Of a DNA stretch of 42,488 bases, positions 8,703 through 17,341 are shown piece by piece. The DNA is from Planctomycetota bacterium (GTDB lineage Bacteria; Planctomycetota; JACOTG01), in assembly GCA_016178505.1 (NCBI GenBank), contig JACOTG010000313.1, positions 1-42,488 of the forward strand. The letters are read 5' to 3'. The notes below the pieces were generated by a model. The model was not told the origin of the DNA. It worked only from the letters and a program-made list of their open reading frames with translations, and did no database searches. Positions within the stretch are counted from its first letter, which is position 1; each line of letters opens with the position of its first letter. Made by a program: the position numbers and the translations under genes.

Positions 8703-10736
8703 ATGCAGAGGCTCGTTCGACTCGTTTCGATCCTCGCAGCGCTTCCCCTACTCGCCGCCTCGGCTGTTGCCCAGATCAACACGCGCGTCAGCGTCGACTC
8801 CGCCGGTCGACAAAACAGTCGCGGCGTCCATGTGCACTCGAAAACCGCGCTGTCTGCCGACGGGCGTTTCGCCGCTTTCGTGAGCGGCGCACCATTGGTC
8901 GCTGACGACACCAACAACACGTACGACTTGTTCGTCCATGATCTATCCAACGGAACGACCGAGCGAGTCAACCTAGACTCGTCGGGACGCGAATCGTCCG
9001 CGGTAGCGACCGTGCACTTCTCGATTTCCGCAGACGGACGGTACGTCGCGTTCGACAGCGCCTCGAACGCGCTCGTCCCCGGCGACCAGGGTTTTTGGGA
9101 TGTGTTCGTTCGCGATCGGTCGACTGGCGAGACGACGCGCGTCAGCGTCGATTCGGCGGGTGTGGCCGCCAACGTCTCGTCGATCGACTATTTGCAGAGT
9201 CGGGGTTGCTCCATTTCCGGAAGCGGGCGATTCGTCGCCTTCTACAGTTTCGCGACCAACTTGGACGCCGCCGGGATCGGGGGCGTCTTCGTCCACGATC
9301 GCCAGACCGGATCGACGACGAGGGTGAGCGTCGGCTCTGGTTCCGCGCCGATGACCGGAAGAGACCCCGTCATTTCGAGCGACGGCCGATTCGTTGCATT
9401 CCTCGGCCTCGGTCTCCTCACCGGCGAGTCATCGACTTACTTGAACGTCTATGTGCACGATGCCGAGACCGGTGCCACCGTCCGGGCCAGTCCAGCGCTC
9501 GATGGAGAGCCGAACTACAGCTGCTCTCATCCGTCGATTTCACGGGACGGCCGATTCGTCTCGTTCGAGAGCCTCGCGTCGAACCTCGTGGCGAACGATA
9601 CGAACGGGCTTCACGACGTGTTCGTGACGGACATGTCGACGAGACTCGTCGAGCGCGCGAGCGTCGACTCGTCCGGAACGCAGGGCAACGACCACAGCGT
9701 CGACTCGTGGATCTCGGCGAACGGACGATTCGTCGCATTCTCGTCATGGGCATCGAATCTCGTCGCGGGCGACTCGAACGGAACGGGTAGCTTGGGCGAG
9801 GACGTATTCGTGCGAGACCTTCTCGTCGGTACGACAACCCGAGTCAGCACTGCGGCTGATGGAACTCAAGCCAATGCCTTCAGCCGCGAGGCTTCGATCT
9901 CTGAGGATGGGCGCTACGTCGCGTTCACGAGTCCGGCGTCGAACCTCGTTCCCGACGACACCAATCAGAACTACGACGCCTTCGTTCGCGATCGCGTGCG
10001 GCTGCAATCCGTCTTGCCGGCGTCGGGGTCGGAAGCCGGCGGCGATCTCGTGAATCTCGACGTGCGCTTCCTGCCGGTTGGAGATGGCAGCGTCGTGCGA
10101 TTCGGCGGTGCGGACGCAACGATCGTCGCGGCTTCGCCGTCGCGCGTTCAACTGCGCACGCCGCCCGGCGCCGGGATCGTCGACGTTTCGGTGACGACGC
10201 CCGGCGGCAGCGTCAGCCGCACCGCCATCTTCGGCTACGTCGCGCCCGATCTCGCGGCGCGGTTCGGCGACGTCAACGTCGGGCGCGGCGATCGCGAGGA
10301 CGTGCTGCTGGTGAATGCGTCACGAGGCAACGATCGCCGCGAAGCGCGCCTCGCGCTCGGCGAGGCGATGACCCTGGTCATGCAACCGCCGTCGAGCCGG
10401 CCGTCGGCGCACTTCGTCCTCTACGCATGGACTCGCGTGCCGAGCGTGGCGACGCTCACGCCGCTCCCGCGTGGGGTCGGGAGTCTGGTGATGCCGGCGC
10501 CGTTCACCGGCGGCTCGCCGCAGCCCCGCGCCATCTGGAACAACGCGGGCCATCGCCGGACGCTCGGTTCGCCGACGTACCCGTCGCGACCGGCACCCAG
10601 CGTCGTCGTTCGCGCGACGAATGGCTTCACGATTCCGGCTCGCGTCGCGCTACAAGGTCTCATCGAGGACGATGCGTCCGCGTCGCCGGTGCACTGGAGT
10701 GTCACCAACGCGATCTTGCTGACCGTCTGGCCCTGA
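8703..10736 (+). CDS. Secreted TolB/WD40-like beta-propeller protein with TIG domain
   Basis: The 677-residue protein starts with a signal peptide (MQRLVRLVSILAALPLLAASAVAQ). About seven blades follow (residues 30-430), each marked by variants of SADGRYVAFxSxASNLVxxDTNxxYDxFVRD, the PD40-type propeller seen in TolB. An IPT/TIG-like beta-sandwich (about 435-515) contains GGDLVNLDVRFLPVGDGS and TPGGSVSRTAIFGYV. The last 160 residues form a beta-rich module ending NAILLTVWP, which I recognise from many secreted planctomycete proteins but cannot name. No enzyme motif is seen. It is probably an extracellular or envelope binding protein. The ribosome site is weak (CAGAGG) and the start is supported mainly by the signal peptide. 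It ends 6 bp from the opposing SRPBCC gene. Confidence 0.83.
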   Translation: MQRLVRLVSILAALPLLAASAVAQINTRVSVDSAGRQNSRGVHVHSKTALSADGRFAAFVSGAPLVADDTNNTYDLFVHDLSNGTTERVNLDSSGRESSAVATVHFSISADGRYVAFDSASNALVPGDQGFWDVFVRDRSTGETTRVSVDSAGVAANVSSIDYLQSRGCSISGSGRFVAFYSFATNLDAAGIGGVFVHDRQTGSTTRVSVGSGSAPMTGRDPVISSDGRFVAFLGLGLLTGESSTYLNVYVHDAETGATVRASPALDGEPNYSCSHPSISRDGRFVSFESLASNLVANDTNGLHDVFVTDMSTRLVERASVDSSGTQGNDHSVDSWISANGRFVAFSSWASNLVAGDSNGTGSLGEDVFVRDLLVGTTTRVSTAADGTQANAFSREASISEDGRYVAFTSPASNLVPDDTNQNYDAFVRDRVRLQSVLPASGSEAGGDLVNLDVRFLPVGDGSVVRFGGADATIVAASPSRVQLRTPPGAGIVDVSVTTPGGSVSRTAIFGYVAPDLAARFGDVNVGRGDREDVLLVNASRGNDRREARLALGEAMTLVMQPPSSRPSAHFVLYAWTRVPSVATLTPLPRGVGSLVMPAPFTGGSPQPRAIWNNAGHRRTLGSPTYPSRPAPSVVVRATNGFTIPARVALQGLIEDDASASPVHWSVTNAILLTVWP

Positions 10737-10742
10737 GCGCCG

Positions 10743-11306
10743 TCAGCCCTCGAGCAGCTTCTGCAGCGAATCGAGGTTGTCGCCCCAGTACTTCTTCATG
10801 CGCTCGACGGCCTTGATGTCGGCGAGCTTTGCGTGCTCGACGTTCACTTGGCTCTTCGCTGCGCCCTTCGCAGTGAAGAGGACGTCGACGTTCGTCTCGC
10901 CGTCGACCCACGTGATGCGCATCGATCGCTCCGCCGTCTGCTTCCGCACGACGAATCCGGGATCCCGGAGCCACTTCGCGCGCTTCTTCGCATCGGTCCA
11001 CGCGCGCCACAAGGTCGCGAGCGGGACGCCCACCGTCTTGCTGCCGTTGACGGTGAAGCCCGTCGCCGTCTGGTGCTTCACGCGAAGCCCGCGCTCTCGC
11101 TCGTATCCGACCGTGACCATCTGGCTCCACCAGCCCGGACAACCGAGGTCGTCGTGGAGGTGCGCGGCGATCGCCGAGTGATTCATCTTCTTCGCGCCCG
11201 CCTTGTCGAGGAGCGCGAACCACTCCTCCCAATGCTTTCCGGTCTTCGCAAAAACCGCCGCATCGCTGAGTCCACGATCGGACTTCGTCTCGGTCGCGGC
11301 TTTCAT
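10743..11306 (-). CDS. SRPBCC (AHSA1-like) protein with DUF4287-like N-terminal domain
   Basis: Residues 1-65 of this 187-residue protein resemble DUF4287 (TGKHWEEWFALLDKAGAKK, then GCPGWWSQMVTVGYERERGLR). The rest is a START/SRPBCC hydrophobic-pocket domain of the AHSA1 type, with VNGSKTVGVPLATLWRAW and SMRITWVDGETNVDVLFTAKG. These proteins may bind small hydrophobic ligands; the ligand is unknown. GAGG lies 8 nt upstream of ATG 11306 and overlaps the stop codon of the preceding DUF1579 gene (10 nt between the two), so the genes are co-transcribed and probably coupled. The DUF4287-like domain recurs in the first gene of the same operon. Confidence 0.85.
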   Translation of the reverse strand: MKAATETKSDRGLSDAAVFAKTGKHWEEWFALLDKAGAKKMNHSAIAAHLHDDLGCPGWWSQMVTVGYERERGLRVKHQTATGFTVNGSKTVGVPLATLWRAWTDAKKRAKWLRDPGFVVRKQTAERSMRITWVDGETNVDVLFTAKGAAKSQVNVEHAKLADIKAVERMKKYWGDNLDSLQKLLEG

Positions 11307-11316
11307 GCGCTCGTCC

Positions 11317-11937
11317 TCACTTCTTTCGCGTGTAGGTGGTTTCGAGCGTCGGACCTTCGTTGCCGTCCGACTCCACGCTCTTCAGCGTTTCGACGAAGTG
11401 ATCCGCATCGACGGTTCGGAGGACGATCCGCAGCGTCGTCTTGCCGCCGGCTCCATCGTCGAACGACCCTTCGAGCGAGATCGTCTTGCCATCGTCCTTG
11501 CTCGTGCCGGTCAGGTTGAGAATCGCCGTGGACCCGGTATAGAGCCATGCGGCCTCATAACGGCTCCCCGCGTTGTTGTAGCCGAGGAGATGCATTCCCT
11601 GCGTCGGCTCTCCCATGAAAGTGGTCGCGTTCTCTTCGCTGAGAAATCGCCCGCCGAGGATCATCTTGAGAGTGGCCGTCCCCTTCGTTTCCTCCGCCGG
11701 CGCGCCGGACATCGTGAACTTCGTGGCGGTGGTGTATTCGCCCGCGAGCTTCGCCAGCGCCTTATGAGGCGGTCCCGGGCCGTCGAATTCGAATGCCTCC
11801 TCGTCCGATCCTGCTTTCGGTTTCGTCTGTTCCGTTGGTGGCTGCTTCTTCTCTTGCTTTTCCTGTGCGAGCCCGGCGCCGATCGGGAACATCCAGCTCG
11901 CCAGGATCGCTGCCGTGACGACGAATCTCGTCTTCAT
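11317..11937 (-). CDS. Exported DUF1579-family protein
   Basis: The 206-residue protein begins at ATG 11937 with a signal peptide (MKTRFVVTAAILASWMFPIGAGLAQ) and an AAGGACGG ribosome site. A lysine/glutamine-rich linker follows (about 26-50), then a lipocalin-like beta barrel of the DUF1579 family: GPPHKALAKLAGEYTTATKF, GTATLKMILGGRFLSEE, HLLGYNNAGSRYEAAWL and a final ETTYTRKK. Function is unknown. It is the middle gene of a three-gene minus-strand operon, 73 nt after the DUF4287/DUF5655 gene. It is the only exported product of the three. Confidence 0.87.
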   Translation of the reverse strand: MKTRFVVTAAILASWMFPIGAGLAQEKQEKKQPPTEQTKPKAGSDEEAFEFDGPGPPHKALAKLAGEYTTATKFTMSGAPAEETKGTATLKMILGGRFLSEENATTFMGEPTQGMHLLGYNNAGSRYEAAWLYTGSTAILNLTGTSKDDGKTISLEGSFDDGAGGKTTLRIVLRTVDADHFVETLKSVESDGNEGPTLETTYTRKK

Positions 11938-12010
11938 GCTGCCCGTCCTTAATGGTCGAAGGTTCAGATCAAACGCCCGTGCCGCACGCGACCTTCCGTC
12001 CCGGTGCAAA

Positions 12011-12622
12011 TCAAACATCCATGTCGTACGCGATCTTCAGCCAGTGCTCGACCTCGGCGTCGATCTCGGCGACCGACGTGATCGGAACGCGATGCGTGAT
12101 GCGGTCCTTCTTCGCAAAGCCTCCGGTGTCGACGAGACGCCCCGTGGCTGTCGTGTCCTTGAGCGCGAAGCCCATGTCGATGCGGGTGTTCGTCGTCGGC
12201 TTGATCTGCGCGAAGACGTGCTTGCGGTAGAGCGGCACGATCGTCGAGCACGGGCATGCCTTCACGTCCTTGCCGAGTTTCAGCCCGAGCTTCAGCAGCT
12301 TCTCGTGGATCGGACGCAGCGCTTCCTTCTTGCCGGCGTACATCGCGTCGACGAGTGCGTCCGGATCGTAGTCCGCCGCGGCACCGCGCCCTTCCGCGCG
12401 TTCGGCGATCCACATGGCGTAGTTCGTCGTGATTCCGTGAACGCTCTTGAGCCACTCGCGTCGCTCGCTCACGGTCCGAGGCCCCGATGACTTCACGATG
12501 CGGATCCACTGCTCGAGCGTTTTTCCCGTCCGCTCCGTGAGGTTGGCCATCGACGACTCCTCCATCGCGAAGCCGGGATGGAGGCTGAACGGCGAGTTCT
12601 TCGCGACCTTCGTCTGAGCCAC
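12011..12622 (-). CDS. DUF4287 plus DUF5655 domain protein
   Basis: This 203-residue cytoplasmic protein combines an N-terminal DUF4287 domain (TGKTLEQWIRIVKSSGPRT and HGITTNYAMWIAERAEG, about 30-75) with a C-terminal DUF5655 domain. The second domain includes ACPCSTIVPLYRKHVFAQIK and the ending SVAEIDAEVEHWLKIAYD. Both are domains of unknown function that often occur together. The GTG start at 12622 has GGAG 8 nt upstream; an internal ATG at residue 20 is less well placed. It is the first gene of the operon whose promoter overlaps the 12659-12706 dyad. Confidence 0.85.
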   Translation of the reverse strand: MAQTKVAKNSPFSLHPGFAMEESSMANLTERTGKTLEQWIRIVKSSGPRTVSERREWLKSVHGITTNYAMWIAERAEGRGAAADYDPDALVDAMYAGKKEALRPIHEKLLKLGLKLGKDVKACPCSTIVPLYRKHVFAQIKPTTNTRIDMGFALKDTTATGRLVDTGGFAKKDRITHRVPITSVAEIDAEVEHWLKIAYDMDV

Positions 12623-12658
12623 CGTTCCGTCTCCTTCAATGTTGGGAGTGAAGCCTGG

Positions 12659-12706
12659 TCGCCGATCCCCTACTTACGGCCGCCGATTCTGATAGGGGAT
12701 CGGCGA
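12659..12706. promoter_or_regulatory. Perfect 14-bp dyad overlapping a promoter (probable operator)
   Basis: TCGCCGATCCCCTA at 12659-12672 is repeated as its exact reverse complement at 12693-12706, with half-site centres 34 bp apart. A third CGCCGAT copy lies at 12681-12687, exactly 21 bp (two helical turns) from the first. One arm fills the spacer of the predicted promoter and the other lies just after the predicted transcript start. There is no T-tract on either side, so an operator is more likely than a terminator. An RNA hairpin in the leader is also possible. Confidence 0.6.
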
Positions 12707-12714
12707 TGAGGCAA
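12686..12714 (-). promoter_or_regulatory. Predicted sigma70-type promoter of the DUF4287-DUF1579-SRPBCC operon
   Basis: On the minus strand TTGCCT (12714-12709) is followed after 17 nt by CAGAAT (12691-12686), 4 of 6 matches each to the -35 and -10 consensus. The predicted start lies about 57 nt upstream of the GTG at 12622. Its position relative to the dyad strengthens the call. Confidence 0.45.
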
Positions 12715-12833
12715 TAATCGAATTCCCCGGTCTTCTCGATCGGCCGTTTCGTGGGGAACCGCACGTAGCACTGCGTGGGATGGCGATTGCGCGCCGCGCG
12801 CGCAGCGATGGTCCCGATCCGTCACGAGGTCCG

Positions 12834-12864
12834 AAAAAAACGGGCCGGGGACTCGCCGTCCGGC
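12834..12864 (-). terminator. Rho-independent terminator of the minus-strand glycan operon
   Basis: Read on the minus strand, GCC-GGAC, loop GGCGA, then GTCC, two bulged C and GGC form a 7-bp stem, followed by CCG and seven T (12840-12834). It starts 28 nt after the stop codon of the GT-C/TPR gene, the last gene of the minus arm. The T7 tract is rare in this GC-rich window. Confidence 0.6.
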
Positions 12865-12891
12865 GTCGCATTCATCCATAAGATCGCGCGG

Positions 12892-14877
12892 TCAGTGGAA
12901 GTCGGCGCCGGTTCCCGCCTCGGCTCGGCGGTCGAATCGCTCGGCAGCCTCGAGGTGCTCTTTCACGCGATCGGCGTACTCCGGCCCTCGCTTGGCGTAG
13001 ATCTCGGCCAGCCGATGGTGCGCGAGCGCATTTTGCGCGTTCGCCTTTACCAGCTCCTCGAAGAGGGCCGCCGCTTCGTTTTCCCGGCCGGCTTCGAGGT
13101 ATGCCTCGCCGAGCTGCGAGCCGAAGATCTCGACGCCGGGAAACGCGACTCGGGCGCGCTCGAGTCCGGCGACGAGAGCGTCGGTGTTGCCGAGGTCCTT
13201 CTCCACGCCGAGGAGGTAGAGGGTCGCGTAGAGCTCGTTCGGATTGTGGTCGACGAGCTCCTGGAACGCCGCCTTCGCAGCCAGCAGCTCGTTTCGGTCG
13301 TTCTCGAGAACGCCGAGCGTGCGATGCGTGAAGGCGAGCTTGAATCGTGCGATTCCGGAATCGGGGAACTCCTCGACGACTTTGGCGAAGACGGTCCTCG
13401 CCTCACGCACGCTCGCCGCGTCCTTGTCGCGCTCGCCTTTCTGGCGAAGCGCTTCGCCGAGGTTGATTCGAGTAATCGGAAACTCGGGCTCGAGAGCAGC
13501 CGCTTCACGGTATTCGTCGATCGCGCGTTCGAGCTCCCCCCTCGCGACGCACGCATTGCCGAGGTTGAGCCTCGCGCGGGGGCTCCGCGGCGCGCACTCC
13601 GCCGCCTTCGCCCAAAGCACGTGGTCATCGGACCAATCCCTATTGCGCAGGAACGTTCCCGCCATGCAGAGCCCGGCGACCAGACCCGCGCCGCCAACGA
13701 CCGTGCTGAGCGGCAGCGACACCAGCATCGTCACGATCGCGACCGCGGGGCCGGCAAGCGCCAGGTAGAGTCGATGCTCGCTCGCGACCACGTTCAACGG
13801 CACGATCGTGCTCGTCGGCGCAAGCACCAGGTAGAACCAGAGAATGCCCAGCGCGACGAGCGGGTAGCGACGACGGCGCAAGATCGCAAACGAGATGAGG
13901 CCGAGATGCAGGAGCGCCGCGAGCACCACGCCGACGTCGGCAGTCTTCGAGACTTCCACGGCAGGCTCGATCGACAGCGGATGCGGCCAGACGAGGAGCT
14001 TTAGGTAGAGCGCAACGGCCTTCGCCTGCGTGAACAGGTTGACGACGATGCTGCGACCACCGCCGGTGAAGACGTCACCTTGTCGCATGAAGCGTTCGGC
14101 AGTCAGCTCGACTCCCGTCGAACCGAGCACGGCATGACGCACGGCGAGATACGCGATCGCCAGCAGCCACATCGGGGCGTGCAGCCGAAGGAATGCGCGC
14201 TTTCGATCCCCTGCGGGCGCGGTGATCCACTCCGCCGCGAGGAGGATCACGGGGATCACGATCGCAATCTCCTTCGAGAGCAGCGCAAACGCGAACGCGG
14301 CGAACGCGCCGACGAGGTATAGCGGCGACGTCTTCTCCTCGGCGAGTCGCACTCGCATCCAGAGGTAGATGGAGAGGACCGAGAAGAACCCCACGATCAA
14401 CTCCGAGCGCGCGGAGAGGTAGTTGAGAGCCTCCGACTGCACCGGATGCACGGCAAACAGCAGCGCCGCGACCCCGGCACACACGACTCGCCGCGTCCCG
14501 GCCACCGACGGCGCAAGCGCGCGGAGCAGCACCTCGACGATCGCCATGAGCAGGAGCGCGGTCCCGAGATGAAAGACGAGATTCACCACGTGGAATCCCA
14601 CGAGGCTTCCGCGCAGCACGGTCGCGTTGTACGCGTTCACGACGAGAACGAACGGCCGGTACATCGCGTTCGCCGGATCCGCGTCGAACGTCGTGGCATC
14701 GACGAAGAAGAGCGGGAGGGTGCCGAGCGACCGGATGTAGGGGTTCTGCTGGATGTGGTGGACGTCGTCGTAGTGGAAGCCGTTGCCGATCCCGTTCGCG
14801 TACGAGACGATCGTGGCGACGAAAATCGCGAGAATCACGGCCGCGCGAACCCACTTGCCTTGGCCCGTCGTCAGCAT
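12892..14877 (-). CDS. Polytopic GT-C-like membrane protein with C-terminal TPR repeats
   Basis: The 661-residue protein has a first membrane helix at about 10-28 and then HYDD (D37-D38), the position of the luminal acidic motif of GT-C glycosyltransferases. About ten further hydrophobic segments reach residue 425, including HAVLGSTGVELTAE-type loops and the LLFAVHPVQSEALNYLSAR segment typical of TMTC/PMT-like proteins. TPRs follow to the C-terminus (ARLNLGNACVARGELERAIDEY and others). GT-C relatives transfer sugars from polyprenyl-phosphate donors, but many bacterial members of this architecture are uncharacterised. ATG 14877 has AAGGAG 9 nt upstream and overlaps the preceding GT4 stop codon (TGATG), giving tight coupling. 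A second protein of the same design lies at 27144-29405. Confidence 0.83.
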   Translation of the reverse strand: MLTTGQGKWVRAAVILAIFVATIVSYANGIGNGFHYDDVHHIQQNPYIRSLGTLPLFFVDATTFDADPANAMYRPFVLVVNAYNATVLRGSLVGFHVVNLVFHLGTALLLMAIVEVLLRALAPSVAGTRRVVCAGVAALLFAVHPVQSEALNYLSARSELIVGFFSVLSIYLWMRVRLAEEKTSPLYLVGAFAAFAFALLSKEIAIVIPVILLAAEWITAPAGDRKRAFLRLHAPMWLLAIAYLAVRHAVLGSTGVELTAERFMRQGDVFTGGGRSIVVNLFTQAKAVALYLKLLVWPHPLSIEPAVEVSKTADVGVVLAALLHLGLISFAILRRRRYPLVALGILWFYLVLAPTSTIVPLNVVASEHRLYLALAGPAVAIVTMLVSLPLSTVVGGAGLVAGLCMAGTFLRNRDWSDDHVLWAKAAECAPRSPRARLNLGNACVARGELERAIDEYREAAALEPEFPITRINLGEALRQKGERDKDAASVREARTVFAKVVEEFPDSGIARFKLAFTHRTLGVLENDRNELLAAKAAFQELVDHNPNELYATLYLLGVEKDLGNTDALVAGLERARVAFPGVEIFGSQLGEAYLEAGRENEAAALFEELVKANAQNALAHHRLAEIYAKRGPEYADRVKEHLEAAERFDRRAEAGTGADFH

Positions 14878-16022
14878 CACCGTCTCCTTTCGAGAACGCT
14901 TCGGTAAACGGCGAGAGTTCGCTCGAGGCACGCGTCGATCGTGAAGCTCCGCGCTCGCCGGCGTCCGCCGTCGACGAGATCTTCGCGAAACGCGGCGTCG
15001 TCGCGAATTCGATCGATCGCGCGGACGAGCGCGTCGACGTCGCCGGGCGGGACCAAGATCCCGTCGATGCCGTCACGCACCAATTCGCGCGTGCCCGAGA
15101 CGGCGCCGCCGATCACGGGAACTCCGGCACGCATGGCCTCCAGGAGCACGAGGCCGAAGCCTTCCGTGTGGCTCGGCACCGCGACGAGATCGCAGCGGCC
15201 GTACGTCTCGAGCACTTCGCGCCGGCTGCGGTGGCCGAGGAATCGCACCGAGCCCGCGACGCCGAGCCGCTCGGCAATCGACTCGGCGGCGGATCGCCTC
15301 GGATCGTCTCCGATCACCGAGACCGTGATGCGGGGCAAACGAGTCCGCAGACGCGCCGCCGCTTCGATGAGGGTCGCGAGCCCTTTGCGGAAGAAGTTGG
15401 CGCCGACGAAGAGGATGGCCGGATCGCCCGGCAGCTTCTCCCCGCTGGCGAGCGCGCGATCGTTCGGGATCGACGGATGCACGATCGCGATCGATTGCCG
15501 AGCGATGCCGTACCGTCCTGCAATCGAGCGAGCGACGGCTTCGGAGTTTGCGATGATTCGATCGAGTCGGCGATAGGCACGCCGCTCGAGCACTCGCTGA
15601 ACGGCGTACCACCCAGCTCGCTTCCACGCGTCCGGATGGACGCGGCGGAGCGCGAAGGGCGAGCGCGGCGCGCATGCCGCATAGTCGTCGTGCACGGAGC
15701 CGACGATGGGAATCGCACCGCGACGAACGAACAGCGCCTCGCGTGCGTCCGCAAAGTGGAAGAGATCGGGCCGCAGCTCGCGTTCCAGCGTCGCCACGTC
15801 GCGCGCGAACGCGCGAGCGAGCGACCACCACTGTCCCGGGCTCGGGTCGATCGGCGAGACTCCGACGCGACGATGCGTCACGCCGGCCGCATGGCCATCG
15901 CCCATGTCGGGCGTGACCAGGGTCACGGCATGACCCGCTTTGGCGAGCGCGTCGCTGAGCGCCGCGGCGTACGTGCCGACGCCGTTCGAGATGCGAGTCG
16001 TTTGCGCCGCGAAGAACACCAC
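14877..16022 (-). CDS. GT4-family glycosyltransferase
   Basis: The 381-residue GT-B enzyme has an N-terminal acceptor domain (RISNGVGTYAAALSDALAKAGH) and a GT4 donor domain. That domain includes ILFVGANFFRKGLATLIEAA and the E-x7-E motif EGFGLVLLEAM (near residue 290), then GTRELVRDGIDGILVPPGD. It probably adds a sugar to a lipid-linked glycan on the cytoplasmic face. The start is a GTG (16022) without a clear ribosome site, 46 nt after the upstream GT4 gene; the VVFFAA strand right after it supports this start. It is the third gene of the minus arm and is coupled to the GT-C/TPR gene. Sugar specificity cannot be told. Confidence 0.88.
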   Translation of the reverse strand: MVFFAAQTTRISNGVGTYAAALSDALAKAGHAVTLVTPDMGDGHAAGVTHRRVGVSPIDPSPGQWWSLARAFARDVATLERELRPDLFHFADAREALFVRRGAIPIVGSVHDDYAACAPRSPFALRRVHPDAWKRAGWYAVQRVLERRAYRRLDRIIANSEAVARSIAGRYGIARQSIAIVHPSIPNDRALASGEKLPGDPAILFVGANFFRKGLATLIEAAARLRTRLPRITVSVIGDDPRRSAAESIAERLGVAGSVRFLGHRSRREVLETYGRCDLVAVPSHTEGFGLVLLEAMRAGVPVIGGAVSGTRELVRDGIDGILVPPGDVDALVRAIDRIRDDAAFREDLVDGGRRRARSFTIDACLERTLAVYRSVLERRR

Positions 16023-16068
16023 GCGCAGCGGCTTCGACGACCGGTTCGCCGAACGGGGCGTGCTGCCT

Positions 16069-17220
16069 TCAGGCTCGAGGACGGGCGTGTCGATTTGCCA
16101 CCTCCTCGAGGACCGCGCGAAGCTGCGCCCCTATTCTCTCCGGACGAAAGCGTTCCTCGTATAGTGCGCGACCGGCGCGGCCGAGTCGCATGCGCAGGTC
16201 GGCATCGTCTCTCAGCCGCACGATGGCAGCGGCAATGGCGTCCGGGTCGCCCGGTTTCACGAGGAGAGCCGTCTCGCCGTCGCGCAGGAACTCGCGAGCG
16301 CCCGTCGAGTCGCGCGTGATCACCGGTATGCCGAGGCCGAGCGCCGCGTAGACCTTGCACGGCATCACGCGGTCCGCCTTCGGCGAATCCGCGAAGATGC
16401 CGAGCGCGACGTGCGCGCGACGCAGCCGCGCGAAGAGTTCGTCCTTCGGCCGCCAGCCACGCTCGAGGTGCACGTTCGATAATCCTTGCGCCCGCTCCGC
16501 GACGGCACCGAACGTCTGGCCGTCGCCGATCAACGTGAACCGCACCCGGTCGTCTCCGTCGAACCGACGCGCCGCCTCGACGATAGTCTCGACGCCGTGG
16601 AGCGGGATGTAGGTCCCGAAGTACAGAACGTCGAGACGAGCGGGCGACGAATCTTCGCTCGCCGCCAAGCCGGGGTACTCTTCTCCGACGGGCACGCAAT
16701 GGAAGCGCTCGACGTCGACGTCCATCCGATCTGCGAAGAACGCGACCTGCGCTTCGGTGTCGAGGAGGACGGCATCGGCGGATCGGACGGCCAGTCGTTC
16801 GAGGCTCGCGAGCAGCCGCGCCTTCATCGAATCGGCGGGCACGACGCCGCGGTCCTGCACGAGCGTCTCGTGCAGCGAAACGAACGCGTCGAACACGACG
16901 GGCTCGCCGCGCAGTGCCGCCGCGGCCTTCGCCATCACCATCTCGGGATACCCGGCGGCGCCGACGAGCATGACGTCCGCGCGATTCCGACGGCGGAGGA
17001 GGTCGCGTGCGATGCCCGCGTACGCGCGCAACACGCGGCCGATCATTCGCAAGTTCCTCGGGAACCGCGCCAGTGCGAGGCCGCGCGACTCCGCGCCGCG
17101 GGCGATCGGCCGCCGGCATTCGACGACTTCGACGCCGGCTCGCCGCAGACCCTCGAGCAATACTCGGGATCGCGGGTCGCCGTCGTCGCCGGCGAACGTT
17201 CCAACCACACAAACTTTCAT
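16069..17220 (-). CDS. GT4-like glycosyltransferase
   Basis: From ATG 17220 the product has 383 residues; a GTG three codons earlier is an alternative. The N-domain begins MKVCVVGTFAGDDGDPRSRVLLEGLRR in outline, and the middle has VFDAFVSLHETLVQDRG. The donor domain has VLYFGTYIPLHGVETIVEAA, FTLIGDGQTF and DRVMPCKVYAALGLGIPVI. The usual first Glu of the GT4 E-x7-E motif is replaced, as in a known GT4 subgroup with a K-x-Y-x-A-L sequence. It is cytoplasmic and likely acts on a lipid-linked glycan with its neighbours. It lies 295 bp downstream of the GT2 gene, so it may have its own promoter in that gap, but none is obvious. Confidence 0.86.
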   Translation of the reverse strand: MKVCVVGTFAGDDGDPRSRVLLEGLRRAGVEVVECRRPIARGAESRGLALARFPRNLRMIGRVLRAYAGIARDLLRRRNRADVMLVGAAGYPEMVMAKAAAALRGEPVVFDAFVSLHETLVQDRGVVPADSMKARLLASLERLAVRSADAVLLDTEAQVAFFADRMDVDVERFHCVPVGEEYPGLAASEDSSPARLDVLYFGTYIPLHGVETIVEAARRFDGDDRVRFTLIGDGQTFGAVAERAQGLSNVHLERGWRPKDELFARLRRAHVALGIFADSPKADRVMPCKVYAALGLGIPVITRDSTGAREFLRDGETALLVKPGDPDAIAAAIVRLRDDADLRMRLGRAGRALYEERFRPERIGAQLRAVLEEVANRHARPRA

Positions 17221-17322
17221 CGCCGTCACCGTTTCTCGTTCGTGCCGATGCGAACGACGACTCGGACTAACCCGCCGCTCTCACCAAGCTGCCGACCTGC
17301 GGCCCGCTGCGCGGCGTGGGGT

Positions 17323-17341
17323 ACCCAACCGCAGGTTGGGT
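17323..17341. repeat. 8-bp perfect hairpin in the GT2-GT4 gap
   Basis: ACCCAACC (17323-17330), a 3-nt loop GCA, and GGTTGGGT (17334-17341) form a tight hairpin in the 295-bp gap 17221-17515. The gap otherwise shows no gene or convincing promoter. The hairpin could be a processing or attenuation site between the GT2 and GT4 genes; no T-tract follows on either strand. Confidence 0.45.

Noticed and set aside
12659..12706. Reading the 14-bp dyad as a terminator of the upstream glycan operon
   Set aside because: A better terminator with seven T lies at 12834-12864, and the dyad has no T-tract and coincides with promoter elements.
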